This document shows positions 6,360 through 14,349 of a DNA stretch of 24,854 nt, piece after piece. The position numbers and the translations under genes are program-made. Source of the stretch: Bacillota bacterium (lineage in GTDB: Bacteria > Bacillota > Clostridia > Peptostreptococcales > Anaerovoracaceae); the NCBI GenBank assembly GCA_017386805.1, contig JAFOGM010000279.1, positions 1-24,854 of the forward strand, written 5' to 3'. The notes beneath the pieces were generated by a model that saw nothing but the letters and a program-made list of their open reading frames with translations, searched no databases and was not told the DNA's origin. Each line of letters begins with the position of its first letter. Positions within the stretch are counted from its first letter, which is position 1.

Positions 6360-8543
6360 ATGAAGCAAGATTTTATGAACTACCTGGTCAATATCAATCC
6401 GAATTACGATATGGATCTGATTGAAAAGGCCTACAATATTGCTGAAGAATATCACGAAGGACAGCTTCGCAAATCCGGTGAGCCGTACCTGATCCATCCT
6501 GTGGCTGTAGCTAAGATCCTGGCGGATCTGGGAATGGACGAAGATACGATTGTGGCGGGTCTTCTTCACGACGTTGTGGAAGATACCCCTTACACCAATG
6601 AAGACCTGCGCCGCGATTTCGGTGCGGATGTGGAACTTCTCGTAGATGGTGTTACAAAGCTGAAATCTTTAAAGTACGAAAGTAAAGAAGAAAGTCAGGC
6701 AGAAAACCTGCGCAAGATGTTCCTGGCCATGTCCAAGGACATTCGTGTACTGATCATTAAGTTAGCTGACCGACTTCACAATCTGCGTACCATCAACTAT
6801 ATGACGGAAGCCAAGATCCGTGAAAAGTGTACAGAAACTCTGGAAGTTTATGCACCTTTGGCCAGCCGTCTGGGGATCTATGCCATCAAGTTTGAATACG
6901 AAGACATCGCTCTGAAGATGCTGGATCCGGAAGCCTATTACAACATCGCCAACGAGATGAACTGTAAGAAGGAAGAACGCGAAGATGCCATCAAGCAGGT
7001 GATCAAGCGGATCGACGATGCGTTGAAACCCACCATTCAGGGCTATGAAATCAAAGGACGTTCCAAGCATTTCTACAGCATCTACCGTAAAATGAAATAC
7101 CAGAACAAGCAGCTGGATGAAATCTTCGACCTGACTGCTGTTCGTGTTATTGTCGGCTCCGTAAAAGACTGTTACGCAGTATTAGGTATGGTCCACACCA
7201 TGTGGAAGCCTGTACCGAAGCGTTTCAAGGACTACATTGCGATGCCGAAAAACAACCGTTATCAGTCCTTGCACACCACTGTGTTCGGGGATGATGGTAC
7301 TCCTTTTGAAATCCAGATCCGTACCTGGGAAATGCATCAGATCGCTGAATACGGGATCGCGGCTCACTGGAAGTACAAAGAAGGAAAGGCCAACAAAAAG
7401 GCAGATGAAGAAGTTAAGCTGTCCTGGCTGAGACAGACTCTGGAATGGCAGAAAGAATTGAACGATTCCAAGGAATTCCTGAATACTCTGAAGATGGACC
7501 TGTTCTCCAATCAGGTATATGTTCTGACTCCCAAAGGAGATGCCATTGAACTTCCTGCAGGATCCACTCCGCTGGACTTCGCCTTTAAGATCCACTCTGC
7601 TGTTGGTGCGAAGTGCATCGGCGCAAAGGTAAATGGAAAGATGGTTCCCATTGATTACGAACTGCAGAATGGTCAGATCGTAGATATCGTTACTTCTAAC
7701 AGCTCCAAGGGTCCGTCCATTGACTGGTTGAAGATCGTAAAGACCAAAACTGCAAAAACCAAGATCCGTCAGTGGCTGAAGAAAGAAAACCATTCTGAAA
7801 ACACGGAAAAAGGTAAGGAAATGCTGGAAAAACTGGTTCGTCGTAAGGGTTACGATCAGCAGCAGATCCTGAAACATGCCTATGTTGTCAAGGCTGCAAA
7901 GACCTTGAATTATGGCAGTGAAGAAGAATTATATACCGCTCTCAGTTATGGCGGTGTATTAGCCAATAAGGTTCTGGTCATGCTGGTGGATTATTACCAT
8001 CAGGAAAAACAGGCTGAACTGAAGCGCAAAGAAAAAGAAGCAGAAGCTCTGGAAAAGAAAAAGAAGAAGGTGGATCACCACAAAAATAATTCTGCCGGGA
8101 TCAAGGTGGAAGGTGTGGACAATCTGCTGGTTCGTTTCTCCAAGTGCTGCAATCCCGTTCCCGGGGACGAAATCGTTGGCTTCATTACCAAAGGCCGAGG
8201 CTTATCCATCCATCGTAAGGATTGTATCAATGTCATCAGCTTACCGGAAGAAGAAAAGGCTAGATTCATCGCCGTTGAATGGGATCTGGACAAGAGCAAC
8301 TTATCCTACGATGCAGATATTCATATTCTGGCAGAAGACCGTAAAGGTCTGCTCAGCGATATTTCCCGCCTTTGTGAAAACATGGATATCAATATCACCG
8401 GAATCCATTCTCAGGGTGCAAAAGAAGGAATCGTTAACATTCTGCTGACGGTTTCCATCAACAGTACCAGTCATATGGAAAAGATGCTGGTTAGCATGAG
8501 AGCGATTCCTGGAATCGCCGATGTTTACAGAGCAATTTCTTAA
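6360..8543 (+). CDS. relA: Bifunctional (p)ppGpp synthetase/hydrolase (RelA/SpoT, Rel)
   Basis: Makes (p)ppGpp from ATP and GTP or GDP when uncharged tRNA enters the ribosome, and breaks it down again; the master enzyme of the stringent response. The 727 residues carry all domains in order: HD hydrolase (about 30-180) with intact His46, His70-Asp71 and LADRLHNLRT (135-144), so hydrolysis should be active; synthetase (about 235-345) with RFKDYIAMPKNNRYQSLHTT and FEIQIRT, so synthesis should be active; TGS (about 380-445, QVYVLTPKGDAIELPAGSTPLDFAF); the helical and zinc-finger regions with FSKCCNPVPGD (593-603); and a C-terminal ACT domain (about 650-727). The start is four bases after secF. 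The order secD-secF-rel-dtd is usual in Clostridia, where Rel is typically the only long member of its family. Confidence 0.96.
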   Translation: MKQDFMNYLVNINPNYDMDLIEKAYNIAEEYHEGQLRKSGEPYLIHPVAVAKILADLGMDEDTIVAGLLHDVVEDTPYTNEDLRRDFGADVELLVDGVTKLKSLKYESKEESQAENLRKMFLAMSKDIRVLIIKLADRLHNLRTINYMTEAKIREKCTETLEVYAPLASRLGIYAIKFEYEDIALKMLDPEAYYNIANEMNCKKEEREDAIKQVIKRIDDALKPTIQGYEIKGRSKHFYSIYRKMKYQNKQLDEIFDLTAVRVIVGSVKDCYAVLGMVHTMWKPVPKRFKDYIAMPKNNRYQSLHTTVFGDDGTPFEIQIRTWEMHQIAEYGIAAHWKYKEGKANKKADEEVKLSWLRQTLEWQKELNDSKEFLNTLKMDLFSNQVYVLTPKGDAIELPAGSTPLDFAFKIHSAVGAKCIGAKVNGKMVPIDYELQNGQIVDIVTSNSSKGPSIDWLKIVKTKTAKTKIRQWLKKENHSENTEKGKEMLEKLVRRKGYDQQQILKHAYVVKAAKTLNYGSEEELYTALSYGGVLANKVLVMLVDYYHQEKQAELKRKEKEAEALEKKKKKVDHHKNNSAGIKVEGVDNLLVRFSKCCNPVPGDEIVGFITKGRGLSIHRKDCINVISLPEEEKARFIAVEWDLDKSNLSYDADIHILAEDRKGLLSDISRLCENMDINITGIHSQGAKEGIVNILLTVSINSTSHMEKMLVSMRAIPGIADVYRAIS

Positions 8544-8553
8544 AGGAGTTAAT

Positions 8554-9003
8554 ATGAGAGCTGTAGTACAGCGCGTTCTTCATGCGGATGTTACCGTTTC
8601 CGGAGAAACCACAGGTACCATCGAAAAAGGACTGATGGTTCTCCTGGGAGTTGGAGAAGGCGATACCGAAAAAGATGCTGAATATATGGCAGAAAAAGTC
8701 TGCGGTCTTCGCATTTTTGAAGATGCAGATGATAAAATGAACCTCTCTGTTCAGGATGTGGGAGGAGATATCCTGGCGGTATCTCAGTTCACACTGTATG
8801 GGGATGTTCGAAAGGGTAAGAGACCCAGTTTCAGTACCGCTGCCAGACCGGAAGAAGCCAATCGCTTGTATCGCTACTTCATTGAATGTTGTCAGAAGCG
8901 CGGTATCAAAGTAGAAGAGGGGATCTTCCAGGCAGAAATGCTGGTTAAAATCCATAACGATGGTCCTGTGACTATTCTTCTGGATAGCCAGAAAACGTTC
9001 TAA
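8554..9003 (+). CDS. dtd: D-aminoacyl-tRNA deacylase
   Basis: Dtd hydrolyses D-amino acids (and glycine mischarged on tRNA-Ala) from tRNA, a proofreading step in the cytoplasm. The 149-residue length fits the family. The two active-site signatures are present: SQFTLYGDVRKGKRPSF (starting about residue 79) and NDGPVTILLDS near the C-terminus, the latter holding the Gly-cisPro pair that rejects L-amino acids. I chose ATG 8554, which gives the canonical MRAVVQRV start and has AAAGGAG five bases upstream; a longer frame from 8521 would overlap the end of rel and has no binding site. It follows rel by ten bases, an arrangement seen widely in Bacillota. Confidence 0.95.
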   Translation: MRAVVQRVLHADVTVSGETTGTIEKGLMVLLGVGEGDTEKDAEYMAEKVCGLRIFEDADDKMNLSVQDVGGDILAVSQFTLYGDVRKGKRPSFSTAARPEEANRLYRYFIECCQKRGIKVEEGIFQAEMLVKIHNDGPVTILLDSQKTF

Positions 9004-9017
9004 AGGAGTGATATCCT

Positions 9018-9641
9018 ATGAAAATCGAACAGTATTTGAGTGGACCGCTGCAGGTGAACTGCTATCTGGTCTATGACGAAATGAAAAAAGCGTTCATCGT
9101 GGATCCCGGTGGTTTCAATCAGGCTCTGGTGGATTCTGTGAAAGAAAAGGATCTGACAGTGGAATACATCATTCTGACTCACGGTCACGGCGATCACATC
9201 GGTGGGGTTCCGAAGCTTCAGAAACTGTATCCCGGTGTCAAAGTCCTGGCTTGCGAAAAGGAAAAAGATTTCCTGGGTGATGTTCGTCAGAACTTTACTA
9301 TGGAAACCCTGGGTGCAGCCATTGCCATCACTCCGGATGTCTGCGTCAATGACGGAGATACCCTGACCGTAGGGAATATGGAATTGAAATTCCTTGGAAC
9401 TCCCGGTCACACCAAGGGTGGGATGTGCATCTATAATGCTGAAAATCACGTTTTGTTCAGCGGAGATACGCTGTTCAGAACATCCATCGGTCGTACGGAT
9501 TTCCCGGGAGGCAGCTTCCAGGAAATCGAAGAATCGATCCACACGAAGTTGTTTGTCCTTCCGGAAGAGACCATCGTTCTTCCCGGTCATATGGGACAAA
9601 CCACCATTAAATTTGAAAAGGAAATGAATCCCTTTGTATAA
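9018..9641 (+). CDS. Metallo-beta-lactamase-fold hydrolase (glyoxalase II-like, YqgX type)
   Basis: A 207-residue soluble protein of the MBL superfamily. It has the full set of metal ligands: THGHGDH (His55, His57, Asp59, His60), PGH at His131, Asp150 in FSGDTLF, and His191 in LPGHMG, so a two-metal site is expected. Glyoxalase II enzymes split S-lactoylglutathione, but this short form lacks their C-terminal substrate domain and Clostridia usually lack glutathione, so another thioester substrate is likely; the real one is not known to me. AAAGGAG precedes the ATG, 14 bases after dtd. It overlaps hemZ by eight bases. The rel-dtd-MBL-hemZ order is common in clostridial genomes. Confidence 0.88.
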   Translation: MKIEQYLSGPLQVNCYLVYDEMKKAFIVDPGGFNQALVDSVKEKDLTVEYIILTHGHGDHIGGVPKLQKLYPGVKVLACEKEKDFLGDVRQNFTMETLGAAIAITPDVCVNDGDTLTVGNMELKFLGTPGHTKGGMCIYNAENHVLFSGDTLFRTSIGRTDFPGGSFQEIEESIHTKLFVLPEETIVLPGHMGQTTIKFEKEMNPFV

Positions 9642-10983
9642 CATTTATCTTGAAGAAAACAAAGCTAAATATGATTTAAACGAGCTGGTTAAAATGTTTC
9701 TGAAACCCTCTGAATTCCAGTTGGTGGAAGAAGACCAGAAAGAAACAGCTCTGATTCGTATGGAAGGGTTCGAAGATAAGAACGAAGCGAAGCGTTATCT
9801 CTTCGATCGATTATCTCAGCTGACAGGACAGTACCCGGATTGGGGGACTCTGACCGGAGTTCGTCCTGCGAAATTGTGCAACGAATACTTCCGTAAAGGA
9901 CATGATACAGAACAGGTAAAAAAGATCCTGAAAGATACTTATTATCTCAGCGACGAAAAGATCAAGCTTCTGATCGATCTGGCACAGCTGCAGCAGAGGA
10001 TCCTTAAGGATTGTGATCCCAACGCAGTAGGTATCTATGCAGGGATCCCGTTCTGTCCCACACGCTGTGTCTATTGTTCCTTTACTTCCAATCAGGTAAA
10101 ATACGAAAAAATTCCGCCGTATCTGACTGCGCTTCATAAGGAGATCGACTTTGTTGGTCAGCATTTGAAGGACATCGGTCGTCATGCGGAATCCATTTAT
10201 ATCGGCGGAGGAACACCTACTACGTTGAATGCAGATGACCTTGGTCAGCTGATTGCCAAAATGAAGAGCGCCTTCGACATGAGCGGTGTTCGCGAATTTA
10301 CCGTAGAAGCCGGTCGTCCGGATACCATCACCGAGGATAAACTGCGGGTGATCAAGGACAGTGGTGTTGGTCGAATCAGTATCAATCCTCAGTCCATGAA
10401 ACAACGGACACTGGAATTGATCGGAAGATCCCATACCCCCGGTGAAATCGTGGATGCTTTTAAGAAGGCAAAAGAAGTTGAGATTCCCATCATCAATGCG
10501 GACCTGATCACTGGTCTTCCGGAAGAACAGCCGGAAGATTTCAGAGAGACTCTGGAACGCATCATCGAGTTGGATCCTGAAAACATCACCGTTCACACAC
10601 TGGCTGTGAAGCGTGCTTCCAGGCTGATCGAACAGGATGCGGATTACAATTACCGTCAGGGGGAAGTGGTCAGAGAAATGCTGGCCATTGCCAAGGAAAA
10701 ACTGACCGCCTGTGGCTATGAACCGTACTATATGTATCGTCAGAAGCACATGTCCGGTAACTTCGAAAACATTGGTTGGTCCAAGCCGGGTACGGAAAGC
10801 ATCTATAACATCCGTATCATGGAAGAAGACCAGACCATCGTGGCTATGGGTGCCGGTGGGATCAGTAAAATGTACTACCCCGAAACGAATCGTCTGGAAC
10901 GTGTTCCCAACGTTTCCAACTATGAAATTTACATCGATCGCATCGATGAAATGATAGAACGTAAAAAAATTGGTATTAAATAA
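9634..10983 (+). CDS. hemZ: Radical SAM coproporphyrinogen III dehydrogenase-like protein HemZ
   Basis: HemZ belongs to the oxygen-independent coproporphyrinogen III oxidase family of radical SAM enzymes. The 449 residues have an N-terminal region with LTGVRPAK (73-80), typical of HemZ rather than HemN, then the radical SAM core with the cluster motif Cys141-x3-Cys145-x2-Cys148 (CPTRCVYC), the GGGTPTT SAM-binding motif (191-197), EAGRPDTI and LITGLPEE. The start is TTG at 9634, overlapping the previous gene, with AAGGAA about 12 bases upstream; the next ATG would remove 20 residues that belong to the domain. Many clostridial HemZ proteins occur without a full haem pathway, and no other haem gene is here, so the physiological substrate is open. 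In many relatives hisS follows hemZ; here aspS follows directly. Confidence 0.9.
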   Translation: MYNIYLEENKAKYDLNELVKMFLKPSEFQLVEEDQKETALIRMEGFEDKNEAKRYLFDRLSQLTGQYPDWGTLTGVRPAKLCNEYFRKGHDTEQVKKILKDTYYLSDEKIKLLIDLAQLQQRILKDCDPNAVGIYAGIPFCPTRCVYCSFTSNQVKYEKIPPYLTALHKEIDFVGQHLKDIGRHAESIYIGGGTPTTLNADDLGQLIAKMKSAFDMSGVREFTVEAGRPDTITEDKLRVIKDSGVGRISINPQSMKQRTLELIGRSHTPGEIVDAFKKAKEVEIPIINADLITGLPEEQPEDFRETLERIIELDPENITVHTLAVKRASRLIEQDADYNYRQGEVVREMLAIAKEKLTACGYEPYYMYRQKHMSGNFENIGWSKPGTESIYNIRIMEEDQTIVAMGAGGISKMYYPETNRLERVPNVSNYEIYIDRIDEMIERKKIGIK

Positions 10984-11000
10984 ACAGGAGGCATACTATT

Positions 11001-11564
11001 ATGGCTAATTTATTCAAGAGAACCCATATGTGCGGTGTTCTCAACAAGGAAAACATCGGCCAGACCGTTGTACTGAACGGTTGGGTCCAGAAGAGAAGAA
11101 ATCTGGGCGGTCTGATTTTCTGCGACTTAAGAGATAAGTCCGGTATCGTTCAGATCGTCTTCAATGACCAGATCCCTCAGGAACTGTTCGATAAGGCTGA
11201 CAAGCTGAGAAGTGAATACGTTGTGGGTGTTATGGGTGAAGTTAAGGAAAGAGAATCCAAGAACATGGAAATGGCTACCGGTGAAATCGAAGTATATGCT
11301 TCCGATCTGGTAATCTACTCCGAAGCGGATACTCCTCCCATCTACGTTAAGGATGATGACCACGTATCCGAAGACCTGCGTCTGAAGTACCGTTATCTGG
11401 ATCTGAGAAAGCCGAAGATGCAGAGAAATCTGACCTTCCGTCACAAGATCACCAAGCTGACCAGAGACTTCTTCGACAGCGAAGGTTTCACCGAAGTGGA
11501 AACCCCCATGCTGATCAAGCCCACTCCGGAAGGTGCAAGAGACTACCTGTTCCCAGCCGTGTGA
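11001..11564 (+). CDS. aspS: Aspartyl-tRNA synthetase, N-terminal piece (gene interrupted by a frameshift)
   Basis: These 187 residues are the first third of a bacterial-type AspRS, which charges tRNA-Asp. They comprise the OB-fold anticodon-binding domain (about 1-105, RTHMCGVLNKENIGQTVVLNGWV) and the beginning of the catalytic domain with motif 1 (RHKITKLTRDFFDSEGFTEVETPMLIKPTPEGARDYL). After DYL the frame reads FPAV and stops, where the family has DYLVPSRVNPG. That sequence appears in the next frame if one G is added between 11549 and 11550. AGGAGG precedes the ATG. The rest of the enzyme is the following entry; together they make about 589 residues, the normal size. Codon use is that of a highly expressed gene right up to the break, so any loss is recent or is a sequencing error. 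Confidence 0.93.
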   Translation: MANLFKRTHMCGVLNKENIGQTVVLNGWVQKRRNLGGLIFCDLRDKSGIVQIVFNDQIPQELFDKADKLRSEYVVGVMGEVKERESKNMEMATGEIEVYASDLVIYSEADTPPIYVKDDDHVSEDLRLKYRYLDLRKPKMQRNLTFRHKITKLTRDFFDSEGFTEVETPMLIKPTPEGARDYLFPAV

Positions 11565-12766
11565 ACCCCGGTAAGTTCTACGCTCTGCCTCAGTCTCCCC
11601 AGATGTTCAAGCAGATCCTGATGGCAAGCGGTACCGACCGTTACTTCCAGATCGCAAAGTGCTTCCGTGACGAAGACCTGAGAGCTGACCGTCAGCCGGA
11701 ATTCACCCAGATCGACCTGGAAATGTCCTTCGTTGAACAGGATGACGTTATCGATGTTCAGGAACGATTCCTGCAGAGAGTCTTCAAGGATCTGATGAAC
11801 GTGGATGTACAGGTTCCCTTCCCCAGAATGACCTTCGATGAAGCTATGACCAGATACGGTTCCGACAAGCCCGATACTCGTTTTGGCTTCGAACTGAAGT
11901 CCCTGAACGAAGTGGTTAAGAACTGCGACTTCAAGGTATTCACCGATGCTCTGGAAGCTGGCGGCGACGTTCGTGGTATCTGCATCAACGGTTACAGCGA
12001 CAAGTTTAGCCGTAAGGATGTGGACAAGATGACCGATTCCATCAAGACCTTCGGTGCGAAGGGCCTGATCTGGATCCGTGTCAATGAAAATGAAATCACA
12101 TCTTCTGTAAATAAGTTCTTCACTCAGGAGCAGCTGAGAGAAATTGCAGATGTCTTCGAAGCTAAGGCAAACGACCTGATCCTGATCGTTGCTGCAAAGC
12201 CTTCCGTCGTATTTGCATCCTTAGGCTTCCTGCGTCGTGACCTGGCTGGTAAGCTGGGCCTGCTGGATGATACCCAGTACAACCTGCTGTGGGTTGTAGA
12301 CTTCCCGCTGTATGAATATGACGAAGAAGAAGGACGTTACTTCGCAATGCACCATCCGTTCACTTCTCCTAAGGCAGAAGACATTCCGCTGCTGGATACC
12401 GATCCCGGTAAGGTGAAGGCTAACGCATACGACATCATTCTGAATGGTGTGGAACTGGGCGGCGGTTCTATCCGAATCCACGACCAGAATCTGCAGAAGA
12501 AGATGTTCGAAGTTCTGGGTCTCTCCGAAGAAGAAACTCAGTCCAAGTTCGGCTTCCTGTTAGAAGCCTTCAAGTATGGCGTTCCGCCTCACGGTGGTCT
12601 GGCATACGGCCTGGACAGACTGGTAATGCTGCTGTGCGGTGCGGACTCCATCCGTGAAGTTATGGCCTTCCCGAAGAACCAGAACGCTCAGTGCATGATG
12701 TCCGAAGCTCCTGCAGAAGTTACTGAAAAGGAACTGGAAGAACTGTCCATCAAGAGCACTTTATAA
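11561..12766 (+). CDS. aspS: Aspartyl-tRNA synthetase, C-terminal piece (downstream of the frameshift)
   Basis: The remaining 401 residues of AspRS. They hold class II motif 2 (CFRDEDLRADRQPEFTQ, residues 34-50), the GAD insertion domain characteristic of bacterial AspRS (about 105-235) and motif 3 (GGLAYGLDRL, 345-354) with the ATP-binding arginine. The GTG at 11561 is Val in the expected VPSRVNPG sequence and has no ribosome binding site, so it is not a natural start; this piece would be made only as part of the full enzyme. It lacks the anticodon-binding domain and motif 1 and would not work alone. All catalytic motifs are intact, which favours a sequencing or assembly error, or a very recent mutation, over an old pseudogene. 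Confidence 0.92.
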   Translation: MNPGKFYALPQSPQMFKQILMASGTDRYFQIAKCFRDEDLRADRQPEFTQIDLEMSFVEQDDVIDVQERFLQRVFKDLMNVDVQVPFPRMTFDEAMTRYGSDKPDTRFGFELKSLNEVVKNCDFKVFTDALEAGGDVRGICINGYSDKFSRKDVDKMTDSIKTFGAKGLIWIRVNENEITSSVNKFFTQEQLREIADVFEAKANDLILIVAAKPSVVFASLGFLRRDLAGKLGLLDDTQYNLLWVVDFPLYEYDEEEGRYFAMHHPFTSPKAEDIPLLDTDPGKVKANAYDIILNGVELGGGSIRIHDQNLQKKMFEVLGLSEEETQSKFGFLLEAFKYGVPPHGGLAYGLDRLVMLLCGADSIREVMAFPKNQNAQCMMSEAPAEVTEKELEELSIKSTL

Positions 12767-12789
12767 TTTGAGGTAATCAATCAATCGCC

Positions 12790-13977
12790 ATGAGACGAAT
12801 CGGAATTTTCGGCGGCAGCTTTGATCCCATCCATAACGGTCACCTGCACCTGGCAGAAGAAGCCCGGTGCATGGCCAAGCTGGATCAGGTGCTGTTCATC
12901 CCCACGTGGATCTCGCCGTTCAAACAGGACAGCGATCCGGCCAGCTGCCAGCAGAGACTGGATATGGTACGGATCGCAACCTCATCCAATCCCAGTTTTG
13001 CAGTATCTGATATGGAAATCCGCAGAGAAGCGGTTTCTTACACAGCAGATACACTGAAGCGCTGTCGGGAGATGATGGGAGAAGATACCCGCCTGTATTT
13101 CATTACAGGGACGGATACCTTCCTGACAATTGAAAAGTGGTATCATGCGGAAGAAATTCTCACTCAGTACAGTTTTATTATCGGATCTAGACCCGGCTAT
13201 CGGGAAGAAGACTTGATCGACGTGATCGAAAGGGTACGTGAACGATATGGAACCGATGTACTGAAGATCGAGATCCCTCGTTTGGAGATTTCCTCCAGTG
13301 ATATCCGAGATTCCATACGGATTGGGAAATCGGTCAGATATCTGCTTCCGGATCCGCTGCTTCATTACATAGAGCGTCATCGATTGTATCTGGATCCTGC
13401 GGCAGTCGCTTCGCTTCCCGGCGAAGAGGAGCTTCCTTACGACCAGATCGATCACGATATCGATGAAGTGATCCGCGGACGATTAAAAGCCACAAGATTG
13501 GCTCATACTTACGGTGTTGTGGAAACTGCCGTTGGTATGGCAGAGAAATTTGGCGCTGATCCCAGAAAAGCCCGCACCTGTGCACTGTTCCATGATGCCT
13601 TCCGCGAAGTGGGGAATTTGGCCCACGGAGCGGTTGCCGCAGACTATATGGAAGCGGAATTCAGCATCACCGATGAAGACATGCTGAACGCTGTTCGCTT
13701 CCATACCACAGGGAGAAAGGGAATGACGGTGTTGGAAAAGATTCTGTTTTTAGCAGATGCCATCGAACCGAACCGCAATTATCCCGGTGTGGATGATCTC
13801 AGAGCCATGGCGGAATATGATTTGGATAAGGCTTGTCTCATGTCTCTGACACGTACCATCGAGTATGTGAAGAGCCAGGGACAGGAACTGGATCCCCGGA
13901 CGCAGGAAGCGGCTGAGGATCTGAGATATACTATGTACAGCGGAAATCCCGCTGAGGAAAGGAGATTCCATGAATAA
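12790..13977 (+). CDS. nadD: Fusion of nicotinate-nucleotide adenylyltransferase (NadD) and YqeK-type HD phosphohydrolase
   Basis: One 395-residue protein covers two usually separate neighbours. Residues 1-200 are NadD, which makes deamido-NAD from nicotinate mononucleotide and ATP: GGSFDPIHNGH (8-18) and LEISSSDIRDSIRIGKSVRYLLPD (165-188) are the nucleotidyl-transferase motifs. Residues 201-225 are a linker. Residues 226-395 are YqeK, an HD-domain enzyme that in relatives cleaves diadenosine tetraphosphate symmetrically: His239, His268-Asp269, His279, His305 (RFHTTGR) and Asp323 (LADAIEPNRNYPG) are present. The HD domain is unusual: only nine residues separate Asp269 from His279, where I recall about 30 in homologues, and the usual HDYAK reads HDAFR. 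The nearest Shine-Dalgarno-like sequence (GAGGT, 12770-12774) is 15 bases from the ATG, so initiation may be weak. rsfS overlaps the end by eight bases. Confidence 0.92.
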   Translation: MRRIGIFGGSFDPIHNGHLHLAEEARCMAKLDQVLFIPTWISPFKQDSDPASCQQRLDMVRIATSSNPSFAVSDMEIRREAVSYTADTLKRCREMMGEDTRLYFITGTDTFLTIEKWYHAEEILTQYSFIIGSRPGYREEDLIDVIERVRERYGTDVLKIEIPRLEISSSDIRDSIRIGKSVRYLLPDPLLHYIERHRLYLDPAAVASLPGEEELPYDQIDHDIDEVIRGRLKATRLAHTYGVVETAVGMAEKFGADPRKARTCALFHDAFREVGNLAHGAVAADYMEAEFSITDEDMLNAVRFHTTGRKGMTVLEKILFLADAIEPNRNYPGVDDLRAMAEYDLDKACLMSLTRTIEYVKSQGQELDPRTQEAAEDLRYTMYSGNPAEERRFHE

Positions 13978-14323
13978 CAGAGAAATCGCTTTATTAGCTG
14001 CTAAGGCAATGGACGATAGAAAGGGCCAGGATGTGGTAATTCTGGACGTTGCCCAGAGAGCTTCTTTCGCAGACTATCTGGTCATTGCTTCCGGTATGAC
14101 CGATCGTCTGGTAGCTGCTCTCTGCGATGAAGTGGAGGATCGTTTAGCAAAAGAAGGTATTTTTGTAAAGAATACTGAAGGTAAGGGTAACACCGGCTGG
14201 ATCCTGATGGATTTCGGCGATGTGATCGTCAATGTGTTCACTGAAGAAAAGAGAGCACATTACAATATCGAAAGACTGTGGGGCGATTGCCCGCGCGTTG
14301 AATTCGAAGCAACCGAAGAATAA
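13970..14323 (+). CDS. rsfS: Ribosome silencing factor RsfS (RsfA/YbeB/Iojap family)
   Basis: RsfS binds ribosomal protein uL14 on the large subunit and blocks joining of the subunits, lowering translation when nutrients are short. The 117-residue length fits. Family features are visible: an N-terminal helix, KGQDVVILDV (18-27), ASFADYLVIASGMTDRLVAALCDEVEDRL (31-59), the GWILMDFGDVIVNVFTEEKRAHYNIERLWGDCPRV block (71-105), where homologues have W-hLD-GDVVVHIF-RxFYxLE-LW. GAGGAAAGGAG precedes the ATG. It overlaps nadD-yqeK by eight bases and precedes leuS, the usual Bacillota order. Confidence 0.95.
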   Translation: MNNREIALLAAKAMDDRKGQDVVILDVAQRASFADYLVIASGMTDRLVAALCDEVEDRLAKEGIFVKNTEGKGNTGWILMDFGDVIVNVFTEEKRAHYNIERLWGDCPRVEFEATEE

Positions 14324-14349
14324 CGACAACAGGAAAGAAGGAAAATCAA

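Noticed and set aside
9811..10749. A 312-codon open frame on the minus strand inside hemZ
   Set aside because: It lies wholly antisense to a clear radical SAM gene, has no recognisable motif, and arises from the codon bias of the plus strand.
11530..11570. Programmed ribosomal frameshift in aspS
   Set aside because: No slippery heptamer, stimulating pseudoknot or known precedent in AspRS; a missing base explains it more simply.
12762..12767. TATAAT at the aspS stop as a promoter for nadD-yqeK
   Set aside because: It overlaps the leucine and stop codons of aspS, has no -35 at the right distance and no extended -10.
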